Below are positions 26,891 through 35,700 of a stretch of DNA of 64,000 bases, piece by piece (position 1 is the first letter of the stretch; each line of letters starts with the position of its first letter). Position numbers and translations under genes: made by a program. The notes under the pieces were generated by a model. That model saw nothing but the letters and a program-made list of their open reading frames with translations. It did not search any database and was not told the DNA's origin. The DNA is from Saprospiraceae bacterium (GTDB lineage Bacteria > Bacteroidota > Bacteroidia > Chitinophagales > Saprospiraceae), in NCBI GenBank assembly GCA_027488935.1, contig JAIYAP010000081.1, forward strand, positions 1 through 64,000, in the 5' to 3' direction.

Positions 26891-27529
26891 ATGGCTACAT
26901 TGACTACCACGGCTAATTACACTGCAACCAAACGGGATCTGCGCATCTTCGAGAAGGAATTCCTTCCTTTGATCGATGCGGTGACATCCTTCGCTTGTCG
27001 ACTGACGGGCGATGCGACGTTGGCAGATGACCTGGTGCAGGAAACGTACCTGAAGGCCTGGCGCTTTGCAGATCGCTACACGGAAGATACCAACGCCAAA
27101 GCGTGGTTGTTCCGGATTTGCCGCAACGCCTTTATCAATGAGTACCGCACCAAGCGGAACCAACCTTACAAGGTGGACTACGAAGACATCGTGGTGTACC
27201 ACAATGAAGACGATCCCGTTTCGGCGCATTACCTCGATTTGCACGAGGAAATGGGCGGCCAACTGATGGGCGATGAGGTGACGCTCGCGATCAATGCGTT
27301 GCGTCCTGAATTCCGGATGGTGGTATTGCTGGATCTGGAAGACTTCACCTATGAAGAAATCGCGGCTATAGCGGGTATTCCGATTGGCACCGTACGTTCT
27401 CGTTTGTTCCGTGCGCGGCAGATTTTGCAAGCAAAACTGTTGGAATATGCAAGCAAACAAGGATTCCGTTCACAAGACGATGATGATGCTATGCCACAAG
27501 GCCGCACAAACGATGTTTCGAAATCGTAA
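26891..27529 (+). CDS. RNA polymerase sigma factor, ECF (sigma-70 family)
   Basis: The 212-residue protein has the two ECF regions. Region 2 (about 25-100) has FACRLTGDATLADDLVQETYLKAWRF and AKAWLFRICRNAFINEYR. Region 4 (about 140-195) has LRPEFRMVVLLDLEDFTYEEIA and GTVRSRLFRARQIL, the helix-turn-helix that reads the -35 region. The acidic segment between them is longer than usual. No classical anti-sigma gene is adjacent; a strong terminator follows within a few bases, and two small ORFs come after that. It may be an orphan, possibly abundant, ECF factor of the sort found in Bacteroidota. Confidence 0.92.
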   Translation: MATLTTTANYTATKRDLRIFEKEFLPLIDAVTSFACRLTGDATLADDLVQETYLKAWRFADRYTEDTNAKAWLFRICRNAFINEYRTKRNQPYKVDYEDIVVYHNEDDPVSAHYLDLHEEMGGQLMGDEVTLAINALRPEFRMVVLLDLEDFTYEEIAAIAGIPIGTVRSRLFRARQILQAKLLEYASKQGFRSQDDDDAMPQGRTNDVSKS

Positions 27530-27531
27530 AA

Positions 27532-27576
27532 AAAAGGGTTTATCCGGTTTGGCTTGCCACCGTGATAAACCCTTTT
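27532..27576 (+). terminator. Intrinsic terminator after the sigma factor gene
   Basis: A perfect 13-bp stem pairs 27532-27544 with 27564-27576. A-rich and T-rich ends make it work in both directions. It separates the sigma gene from the small ORFs that follow. Confidence 0.8.
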
Positions 27577-27599
27577 AAATTATACTTTTTTTTCAAACC

Positions 27600-27803
27600 A
27601 TGTTTTTAACTCGTCCACATTTCTTTGCAGGTCAGCAGGCGCAAGCAGCGCACTGCTCCATGTTGCAATTTACCAACACAATTACCGCACAAAATTGGCG
27701 CACTGCTGGTCGGACCGTTTTGGTTGGCACCCAAACAGGTTGCAGTTGTACGCCCGGTTATTGTCCCTTGGTAGTTTCAACCTGTAGCAAGTCTGGCAAA
27801 TAA
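27600..27803 (+). CDS. Small cysteine-containing ORF of unknown function
   Basis: This 67-codon ORF starts 24 bp after the sigma gene terminator. Its last third is dense in Cys, Thr and Ser: GCSCTPGYCPLVVSTCSKSGK. There is no clear signal peptide. The sequence is reminiscent in composition of ribosomally made peptide precursors, but no modification enzyme or transporter is near, so that is only a thought. The stop codon is directly followed by the ATG of the next ORF (TAA then ATG), suggesting translational coupling. It may still be a chance ORF. Confidence 0.35.
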   Translation: MFLTRPHFFAGQQAQAAHCSMLQFTNTITAQNWRTAGRTVLVGTQTGCSCTPGYCPLVVSTCSKSGK

Positions 27804-28097
27804 ATGGCGACACAATCATTTTTTCACATGAAAAATCTTCGCAATCAACAAGGTAACGATGCCGCTGCCAGCCAAAGAAACGGAATTCCAAACTCCAATA
27901 CTCCTTCAGAACCGTTTATGGATGAGTTTACACGCTTAGAAGAAAAAGTATTTTCAGAAAATCCTTCCCCCAGGATACCAGAATCGCCAGAAGAAGAATC
28001 ACTTCGTTTATTTTTAAAGACCCATATCGCTCACCACAAAGCTTCACCCGCCTTAATAGAACGCATCAAAAGTTCTATACTGTCCGGGAAAGCGTGA
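27804..28097 (+). CDS. Hypothetical protein, 97 residues
   Basis: The ATG follows the stop of the preceding small ORF with no gap. The N-terminal half is polar and disordered (Asn, Ser, Pro rich). The C-terminal half is helical, with EEESLRLFLKTHIAHHKAS followed by PALIERIKSSIL. The tail resembles the end of small zinc-finger anti-sigma proteins in Bacteroidota, but the HxxxCxxC zinc motif is absent. A start at 27828 is also possible. The position after an ECF sigma gene is suggestive; function is unknown. A terminator follows at 28161. Confidence 0.5.
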   Translation: MATQSFFHMKNLRNQQGNDAAASQRNGIPNSNTPSEPFMDEFTRLEEKVFSENPSPRIPESPEEESLRLFLKTHIAHHKASPALIERIKSSILSGKA

Positions 28098-28160
28098 TTC
28101 TTGCTAAGTTCCCTTCCTTTTTTGCTTCTTAATTGACTTGACTTCCCCAAAAGAAATGAT

Positions 28161-28193
28161 TCGCCGGCGCCAATCGCTCCGGCGATTTTTTTT
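28161..28193 (+). terminator. Intrinsic terminator
   Basis: TCGCCGG (28161-28167) pairs with CCGGCGA (28179-28185), followed by eight T. It ends the transcript of the small ORFs at 27600-28097. Confidence 0.85.
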
Positions 28194-28241
28194 GCCCTTT
28201 TGAAAACATGCCCGAGCGCGGAACTTTCGATCTGGATCCTG

Positions 28242-28964
28242 TTACTGCTTAGCCCGTTTTTCGAGTTCGCTCATGGGAAAGCGGGCTTTTAACCTGGATT
28301 CGAGCACTAATTGACCCTTATTGAACGTTTTTTTATAGTACACCAGCCCAAGACCTTTGGCGTACCACTCCTCCCCTACCCCTTCGGCCTCCCAACTGCC
28401 TTCGCGTTCATTGCCTACGATTTCCCGAATGCCCATGCGCATACAGGGGTATTTTTTGCCTTCGAGTTCAAAATCGGGCGCGTCGCCCAGGTACCTGCGG
28501 TTGCGAATCACATAATTGGTGCTGTTGGAATCCTGCACCGGATGATAATTCAGTTTAAATAAAAAAACGCCCAGCGAATCGGTCACAAAAAACGGGAACA
28601 AATCAGCAGCAGTTATTTGCGCTTTTATCTGCACCATTTTTCGGCTGAGGGTGTCGGGTTCGTACAGGAAATAGTCCTTGGCAATCGCCCCGCTTTTTAC
28701 AATGTTTTCACTTCTAATTTGCACAATCGCAAATTGATGGTCGTAGTTGGTGGCGGCTAAATAAAGTCCGGAATCGCGCACGAGGGTTTTGTAGTACCAG
28801 TATTCGGGTTGTGACGTTCCGTTTTGGGTGCTTTCATATTGATACACCATGCCTTGTTTCAGGTCGTCAATTGGGAAATAATAGGCTTTTATGTTGCGGT
28901 GCGACGGATCTGCACAAGCGTGTAGCAGCAATAAAACGGGTACAGAAAGGTAAATCAGGCGCAT
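28242..28964 (-). CDS. Predicted lipoprotein of unknown function
   Basis: The protein has 240 residues with a lipoprotein signal and cleavage site LLHAC. The mature protein is beta-rich and has features of a domain that reads out a chemically produced or transported value: repeated aromatic strands such as GMVYQYEST, PEYWYYKTLVRD and GLGLVYYKKTF. I do not recognise the family. The longer frame to 29042 overlaps the UbiA-like gene and adds a second hydrophobic stretch, so the ATG at 28964 is chosen. It lies 44 bp after the UbiA-like gene and may be co-transcribed. Confidence 0.7.
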   Translation of the reverse strand: MRLIYLSVPVLLLLHACADPSHRNIKAYYFPIDDLKQGMVYQYESTQNGTSQPEYWYYKTLVRDSGLYLAATNYDHQFAIVQIRSENIVKSGAIAKDYFLYEPDTLSRKMVQIKAQITAADLFPFFVTDSLGVFLFKLNYHPVQDSNSTNYVIRNRRYLGDAPDFELEGKKYPCMRMGIREIVGNEREGSWEAEGVGEEWYAKGLGLVYYKKTFNKGQLVLESRLKARFPMSELEKRAKQ

Positions 28965-29008
28965 TTTTTTATTTTTAAAGTAAAATGAAAATCCGTTGCG
29001 GGGCAATA

Positions 29009-29803
29009 TCAGCATCCCTGCGCAAAGTAAAGGAACAGCCATTGCAAAGGCATGGGTGCGTCAATCAAAATTTTGCGGCCGTTTTCCGGCGCATTTTGGC
29101 GGAATAGATACCGAAGCAAGCAGGAACTGAGCCAATAGGACAGAAATAGGGCCAACAATTGCATTTGTCCGAAAGGGTGGATAGCATATTGTATAAAATT
29201 CAGGACAAATGCGGTTAAAAATGCGATGTCCATCCAACCCAGTGTGCGCGATACGCCCAAACGATGGGCAAAGGTAGACAGCCCCCTTTGTTGATCGTAA
29301 GCGCGGTCATGCAAATCATACGGCAAGGCCAAGGCCACAAAAAACACCATGCGGGCGCAAAAAAACAGCAACAACGACCAATCAGGCGTATTTTTGAACG
29401 GCAACAGCACCGTTACCCAGGCCCAGGCAAATGCCACCACCACCGGCTTCCAGGCAATATGCCAACGCAAACCCGCGCGCAACGGCCATTTCCAGCCGTA
29501 ATAGGACGCCCAAACCAAAAAAGGAACCAGCAACAAGGATCGAACGGGTGCAGCGCCCCCCAAATAACAATAGCCTGCGATCACACCAGCGATCCAGGCT
29601 ATTGCGCGCAACCGCAAATCGGGCTGCGCAAAATGGTAACCAAAAATGGTTCCGCAAAAAATCAGTATTTCAAGGTTTCCAATCTGTGTAGCACCTGTTC
29701 CAAGCAAGTAACCATTTGCCCAAACCATTGCAACTGCACACCATCCAATCCATATCATATGGACAAGCACCAACCAAAAGGGCATCAATTTTTTTGTGGA
29801 CAT
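29009..29803 (-). CDS. UbiA-like prenyltransferase family protein
   Basis: The 264-residue protein has seven to nine predicted membrane helices. The second aspartate-rich motif of UbiA enzymes is intact as DLHDRAYDQQRGLSTFAHRLG. The first NDxxD motif is not visible: the matching region reads FCGTIFGYHFAQPD. That pattern is seen in a Bacteroidota-specific UbiA subgroup of unknown substrate. UbiA proteins transfer prenyl chains to aromatic acceptors in the membrane; without the first motif, enzyme activity is uncertain. The stop lies 35 bp upstream of the lipoprotein ATG at 28964. Confidence 0.75.
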   Translation of the reverse strand: MSTKKLMPFWLVLVHMIWIGWCAVAMVWANGYLLGTGATQIGNLEILIFCGTIFGYHFAQPDLRLRAIAWIAGVIAGYCYLGGAAPVRSLLLVPFLVWASYYGWKWPLRAGLRWHIAWKPVVVAFAWAWVTVLLPFKNTPDWSLLLFFCARMVFFVALALPYDLHDRAYDQQRGLSTFAHRLGVSRTLGWMDIAFLTAFVLNFIQYAIHPFGQMQLLALFLSYWLSSCLLRYLFRQNAPENGRKILIDAPMPLQWLFLYFAQGC

Positions 29804-29891
29804 GTTCAGAAGCAGTACGAAACGCGTAGCATAACTTACCTAGGAACATGTTTATTTGAAATGGGTTGTTTTTTTACCCGGATCAATTCAA

Positions 29892-30428
29892 CTATTTAAA
29901 AATGCAGTTGTAGGTAGCCTTTGAACCTGCAAGGTAAGAAAGTGACATAACGGCACTTTGGATACCAATATCTGCCAATTTGTGGTACCACTTGCTCTTT
30001 TTGTGCACACGCACCAATGGAATTGTAGCAGACAGTGCGGCACCGGAAATCAACACATTCTGGGTAAGGAACAGGAGGTGGTACGCATCGGTAAACTGAA
30101 CCGGTACACCCGGGCGGGTATATTTATTTTCCCAAGAAAGGGTATTGTCGAAGTACTGACGGTTGGCGTTTGGAAAGCGATCGAAGAACTTTTCGCGTTT
30201 CCAGATCAACGTTTCGCGTACACCTTGGTTAACACCGGCTGCGAAAGATAAGGTTGCAGGCAAAATGGCCAATTTGAGGCTGCGTTTGAGGCTAAAGCGG
30301 AAAGTTTCTGTTGTTTTAGTGGTATTTAAACCAAGTTCTGGGCGGGCGCTCAGATTTTTTGCGTTGTGTGCGAATTGAGCGCTGAGGATACAAGGAAGGA
30401 AGCAGAGAACAAAAACAAGAGACTTCAT
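29892..30428 (-). CDS. Hypothetical exported envelope protein behind a repeat-controlled promoter
   Basis: The protein has 178 residues with a Sec signal peptide ending CILSAQ. Two or three weakly hydrophobic helices follow (LKLAILPATLSFAAGV and LTQNVLISGAALSATIPLV), between which sits FDNTLSWENKYTRPG. This resembles a group of small Bacteroidota envelope proteins of unknown function. Upstream on the minus strand are two tandem 21-bp repeats and a CATCTTTG -7 box (30487-30560), placing the transcription start about 50 bp ahead of the ATG. The same control module occurs before the two small RNAs at the right end of the window, so these genes are probably co-regulated. Confidence 0.7.
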   Translation of the reverse strand: MKSLVFVLCFLPCILSAQFAHNAKNLSARPELGLNTTKTTETFRFSLKRSLKLAILPATLSFAAGVNQGVRETLIWKREKFFDRFPNANRQYFDNTLSWENKYTRPGVPVQFTDAYHLLFLTQNVLISGAALSATIPLVRVHKKSKWYHKLADIGIQSAVMSLSYLAGSKATYNCIFK

Positions 30429-30486
30429 GATGACAGATTGTTACAGATTGGAAGATGATTGGCGCCTTACTGGCCGTTTGATGATA

Positions 30487-30560
30487 CAAAGATGGGGCGT
30501 GACCAGGCCTGCTTTCAGAACCTTTCGTTTTTTGGCAGGCATCGTTCGGACTTTGGTAGG
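30487..30560 (-). promoter_or_regulatory. Activator-type promoter: two tandem 21-bp repeats, 24-bp gap, CATCTTTG
   Basis: On the minus strand, unit 1 is 30560-30540 (begins CCTACCAAAGTCCGAACG) and unit 2 is 30539-30519 (begins CCTGCCAAAAAACGAAAG). They abut with a period of exactly 21 bp. After a 24-bp gap comes CATCTTTG (30494-30487). A weaker third unit may lie at 30561-30581. The repeats take the place of the -33 element, as expected for an activated promoter. Confidence 0.65.
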
Positions 30561-30717
30561 AATTGCCCGGAAATGGTTTTTATGTCAAATCGGCAGGAAC
30601 AGTGGAATGGCACAATTCTCGTGCTAGCAGGGCAGTCAATACCTGGACACCCGGCTTTTTTTCATCCAGACGTTGTTTTGCTTGTACGCATACACGGCTG
30701 TTCACTCTGTAATTGTC

Positions 30718-31749
30718 ATGTCGTACCAATTTCTTGCAAACGAAGGCGCTGCCGGAACGCCGAATTATTCCCGGTTTAACAATACTGCGCAGGATTTCCC
30801 TTTATTAGACGCCTATTCGCAAACGGTGATTGGGGTTACCCGCAAGGTGAGCGATGCGGTGGTGCATTTAAAAATTCAAAAACCTCAGGCACAACAAGCC
30901 AACCGCAATCGTCAGCAACAGGAGCCTTATGGCACTGGCAGCGGGTTTGTGATTAGTACCGATGGGTTTGTTGTAACCAACAGCCACGTGGTCAGTGGCG
31001 CCACGAAAATAGAAGCCACCCTCCAAGATGGCCGTTCCTTCAATGCCCATGTGGTGGGCGATGATCCTTCTACGGATCTTGCCGTGGTAAAAATAGACGG
31101 CGACAACCTTTCCACCATTGGTTTTGGGGAAAGTAACCAATTGCAGGTAGGTCAAATTGCCATTGCGATCGGAAATCCGTATGGTTTTCAGTATTCGGTG
31201 ACGGCCGGGGTCGTGAGCGCGCTCGGGCGTACGCTGCGCACGCAAACGGGCCGCCTCATTGACGATGTGATTCAAACCGATGCGGCGCTCAATCCAGGCA
31301 ACAGCGGTGGTCCTTTGGTCGATTCGCATGGCAATGTGATTGGTGTAAATACAGCGGTAATTTTGCCCGCGCAGGGGTTGTGTTTTGCGGTAGCCTCTAA
31401 TTTGGCCAAATGGGTGGTGGGCAAATTGATTCTGGAAGGGAAAGTGCGGCGCGGCTACTTAGGCATCAGCGCTCAAACCATTCAACTACCGGCCAAATGG
31501 CTCACCAACTTACAATTATCTACCACAGGCGGTATCCAAATCTTGAGTGTAGAAGCGGACGGCCCGGCGGGCAATTCTGAGTTACAATCTGGCGACATTT
31601 TGGTGCAATTTGAAGGCAAACCGGTTGGGTCTATTGATGATTTGCACAAAATATTGGGCGAAAACTCCATTGGCGTGCCGTCCAACCTGTGGGTCGTGCG
31701 CAATGGTGGATTAAAAAACCTAAAAGTAACACCAGGTGAATTGAAATAA
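30718..31749 (+). CDS. HtrA/DegP-like trypsin-fold serine protease with one PDZ domain
   Basis: The 343-residue protein has a full catalytic triad: H90 (TNSHVVSG), D120 (STDLAVVK) and S196 (NPGNSGGP). A single C-terminal PDZ domain follows (about 250-340, with GYLGISAQTI and LQSGDILVQFEG). HtrA proteases normally degrade misfolded proteins in the periplasm. Here the N-terminus MSYQFLANEGAAGTPNYS carries no signal peptide or membrane anchor, so a cytoplasmic location or a mis-placed start must be considered. The upstream frame to 30673 adds MFCLYAYTAVHSVIV, only weakly hydrophobic. Confidence 0.88.
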   Translation: MSYQFLANEGAAGTPNYSRFNNTAQDFPLLDAYSQTVIGVTRKVSDAVVHLKIQKPQAQQANRNRQQQEPYGTGSGFVISTDGFVVTNSHVVSGATKIEATLQDGRSFNAHVVGDDPSTDLAVVKIDGDNLSTIGFGESNQLQVGQIAIAIGNPYGFQYSVTAGVVSALGRTLRTQTGRLIDDVIQTDAALNPGNSGGPLVDSHGNVIGVNTAVILPAQGLCFAVASNLAKWVVGKLILEGKVRRGYLGISAQTIQLPAKWLTNLQLSTTGGIQILSVEADGPAGNSELQSGDILVQFEGKPVGSIDDLHKILGENSIGVPSNLWVVRNGGLKNLKVTPGELK

Positions 31750-31794
31750 CCCGAACTTTGTTGCATTCCATTCACCTTTAAATGCCCTATTTTT

Positions 31795-32727
31795 ATGCAT
31801 ACCATTCTCGGAATAAACGGTGCCGTTGGCGGCCATCTTGCTGAAATCCTTACCCAACAAAACATCAAAGTACGCGGCGTAAGTCGACGTGACCACCCAG
31901 GCAATTGGGAGCATGTTAAAGCGGATGTGTTGGATGCTGCATCGGTTTTAAAGGCAACAGAAGGTTCGGAAGTGGTCTATTTATTGGTGGGTTTGCCCTA
32001 TGAAATAAAGGTTTGGCGCCGCGATTGGCCCGTTGCCATGCAAAACACCATCGATGCTTGTTTGGCACACAACGCCAAATTGGTATTTCTCGATAATGTG
32101 TATGCCCTTGGACAAGTAGATGGCCCGATGAAAGAAGACGCGCCCCATCACCCGATCAGTGAAAAAGGCATTGTGCGGGCGAAAATAGACGATCTGTTGC
32201 TTGATGCGATGCAAAACAAAGGTTTGCGCGCCACCATTGCACGTTCTGCCGATTTTTATGGCCCGAATACAGACAAAAGTGTGCTAAATTCCACCTTGTT
32301 TGAACGGCATGTACTGGGTAAATCGGCCTTCGTGATGGGGAAAGCAGATAAAATTCATACGTACACTTACACCCTGGATATTGCGCCTGCTTTGGCTATT
32401 TTGGGAACGGATGCACGTGCAGACGGGCAAATCTGGAACATTCCGACTTCCCAGGAGCCCTGGACGGGTAAGGATTGGGTTGCTGCGAGTGCTGCGGCGT
32501 TTGGCGTGAAACCAAAATTTCAGGAAACGCCTACGTTTATGCTTCGGATCTTGGGTTTATTTAGCCCGCTTTTCCGCGAATTGATTGAAATGAATTACCA
32601 GTACACCCACCCGTATGTATTGTTGTCCGAAAAATTTGAGCGCACTTTTGGCCTGAAACCAACGCCTTATGCAACCGGATTGGCAGCAACGGTAGCCTAT
32701 TACAAGGCCAAAAGCACGTCAAAATAA
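31795..32727 (+). CDS. NAD(P)-binding SDR-type epimerase/dehydratase-like protein
   Basis: The 310-residue protein has a Rossmann fold with the nucleotide-binding motif GINGAVGGHLAE near the start. A second conserved region, KLVFLDNVYALG, sits where extended SDRs keep their active-site strand, but the usual YxxxK pair is not evident: the region reads EKGIVRAKIDDLLLDAM. It therefore resembles atypical SDRs, which may act as reductases or as non-catalytic NAD(P) sensors. A GAACTTTG box (31753-31760) is a possible weak promoter. It converges with the WD40/TPR gene, three bases between stops. Confidence 0.78.
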   Translation: MHTILGINGAVGGHLAEILTQQNIKVRGVSRRDHPGNWEHVKADVLDAASVLKATEGSEVVYLLVGLPYEIKVWRRDWPVAMQNTIDACLAHNAKLVFLDNVYALGQVDGPMKEDAPHHPISEKGIVRAKIDDLLLDAMQNKGLRATIARSADFYGPNTDKSVLNSTLFERHVLGKSAFVMGKADKIHTYTYTLDIAPALAILGTDARADGQIWNIPTSQEPWTGKDWVAASAAAFGVKPKFQETPTFMLRILGLFSPLFRELIEMNYQYTHPYVLLSEKFERTFGLKPTPYATGLAATVAYYKAKSTSK

Positions 32728-32730
32728 GGT

Positions 32731-35700
32731 TTACTCTGCATCTGGTGGCCGAATCGCTTCGATCAACTGATCAAAATTGGTGAATTCGACGCCAAAGCGT
32801 TGCAAATCGCGAAAATCTTTTTCCAGCAATGCCCAATGGTCATCATCACTGTTGGGCGTTGCTTTTAAATAGTCCCGGTAAATTTGAATACTTTTCGCTC
32901 GGTCGCCCACACCATTGCGCAACCAATAGGCGTGCGCTAAATTGGTTTTGATCAATTCCCGATTCCCATAACCTTCATAACTGGATTCCACATAGGTTTG
33001 GGCCTTTTCAGAATAAGTGATGGATTGGGTTAAGGTCTGCTTATCGCGGCTGTTGGACAAAATGAGGTAATAAGCCTGGTTGATATGCTCATTGAGCCAA
33101 TAATCCTTATTACTATAGGAGGCAGGTCCATCCAGGGCTTGTTGGGCCGCTTTTAGGGCCTGGGAACTCCATGATAGGGCCTTATTCCATTGTTCCAGGT
33201 TGACCATTTTTTGAAAATGCTGCGCGGCATGCCAATAGGCAATATTATTGGTGTCCAACGGCTTGGTGGCCGCTACTGCTGCTTTAAAACGCTGTTCAAA
33301 TTGCTGGATTTCAGCGCGTTTATCTGGAAAACGCGTGGCCAGCACATCCATATAAAACAAGGAGGTGCCCACGGCTAATTCATTGTTCAAACTTCCCAGC
33401 GCAATCAAAGCACCCGAATCCGATCCTTCCAATAAAAAAGTAAGTCCGATGCAAACAGGGGCAGCATAATATTGCACTTGTTCGGCACGCTCAAAAGCCT
33501 GGCGTGCTGCTTCCGCTTTTCCTTGCAGTAGCAGGGCGATGCCCTGTTGTTCGTTTAATTGATAATGGAGGCGCGCGCCCAATTCGTTTTGATAAAATGC
33601 ATCACCGGTAATCTTGATCCACCGATTCAAGGTTTCAATGCCTTTTTCAAAATTGGCAATGGCAGCCTCCAATTGGTCTTTCGACAGGAGTTGCGAGCCC
33701 AAACTCCGGTAATTATCGGCCATCAGGGCCAAATGCATCGTATCCATTGCCGCGGCGCCCTGCTCTAACAATGCATTTGATTGGTTGAAAAATTGGGTGC
33801 TACGCGGGCCAGTGGCTTCAAAGGTGCCCCAATTAAAGTAATTAGTGGCCAAATCGAGCGCCGTTTCCCGCAAATCGCGGCGAAATGTGGTCGAGTTGTT
33901 GCGTTGCAAGGCCTTGGCATCCGAATAGGCTGCTTGCAGATACTTGTCTTTTTTAACAAAATTCGGCGTAAGTGCGGCTTTATGTCGGTTGCGTAAGATA
34001 TTCCACCGCAATTTTTGGGTTGCATCGAAGTCGAGGTCCGTCAGATTACCGGTTTCCGGGCCGCAAATATTTTTCAAATCAATCAGGTCGCCAAACATCC
34101 CGCAAAGACAGGCTTTTTGCACTGCCTCCAATAGGTCATATTCGGCCAGTTGTCTGATTTTAGCATGCAGGGTATCCAGGGCCGACCAGTTTTGTTCATA
34201 TGGTATGAATTGGGTATTGTGGGTCCAATAGGCCCAATCTGTAAACAAACTGGTCGCGTTGCGGATATCTCCTTTGAGCAAGGCCGTGTATGCGGCGGCT
34301 TCCTGCGCTTGCGGTGGATGATCAAATTCTTTATCCATTTGGGATACGACCGACGCTGCCTCGGAAATTTGTCCGCGCAAAAGCCATTTCCAGTGATAAT
34401 CGTTCAACATTTCCAACATCGTACTACGCAGCGAAACCTGGGTTTCTTTATCCAGTTTTCGGTATAAAATAAATGCGCGTTCACAATACTCATATACGCG
34501 TCGGACATTATTGCTTCGGTGGGCCTGCAAGGAGTAATATTCGAAAAAGCTACGGATGAGCGGCCAATCACCCGATGCTGCCAGGCGTTCGAAATTGCCC
34601 ATATAATTCATGGCATTTTCCAGGCCGTACTCGCTGATTTGCTCGGGCGTAAACGGCAATAAACGGCGGTACACCGATTGTGCCTGATCGCGAATAGCGG
34701 TTGGGTCCAGATCGCGGGTAGCAATGGTGGCATTGCTGTTAATTTGCCTGATTTTTTTACCATTTTCGAGAAATGCCATCGATTTTACCCAGCAATCTAC
34801 TGCCTGACTCACTGCTTGTAACTTAATCAGGACTTCTCCTTGTTGGATATCCCAAATATCAATGGTTCCATCTTTGTAGCCGGTTGCCAGGGCCTCGCCA
34901 TCTTCCCGAAATGCGATCGCGGTAATTTCCAAGTCTTTGCTATGGTTGATGCGGACCAATTCATCGGATAAATTATAAATACTAAAAATGCGCACATCAT
35001 GGCCATCCGAAAAGGCAACCAGGTCGCCTTGCTGGCTTACACACAGCATTTGAATGGGATAATTGTGCAAGCGTACCACCCGTGGATTGCTGCCAGACCC
35101 TGTATATCTCCATAGTTTAGCCGTGTTGCGCGGGCTTTGACCAGCATTTTGCGCCGTTTGCAATAGCACCACAATTTCGCCGGAACCTGGAATAAAATAC
35201 AAAGATTTGATGCTTTCCTCAAACTTTTTACTGGCCACGGTAACACCGGTTTCCAGCGATTTTATCACGATTGCATTGTCTTTTTCCACCAAGGCGATCA
35301 GCTGATCTTCTTCGGAAAAAGCAACCACCATTGCACCTTCTGTGGTGGTTTGGGCGGCGAAATCGCGGATCATCTGACCTGAATTGGCCACACAATGCAA
35401 GGTATCATGGCCTTCACACAGGGCTACCCAATTGTTCGATACCGCACATACCACCGAGCCCGACGCCATTTTAGGCATCAAAATTTTGGGTGTACCTGAC
35501 TGATTAGGATTTCGTAATTCCAATTGACGATCGGTTTGCACGACTAAATTAGCACCATTGGGGCTGAGGTTCAAACTTTCTGCCGTTTCAATATCGGTTA
35601 GCCAATCCGATTGCCGCGTGGAAAGATCCCAGGCATAAAGTGCGCCATTGAGCGATACGGAAAACAACCATCGATTATCGTTGGAAAAAGCGCCGTTGGG

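Noticed and set aside
30427-30627. Rightward 66-codon ORF upstream of the HtrA-like gene
   Set aside because: It runs through the promoter repeats of the opposite-strand gene and has no protein features.
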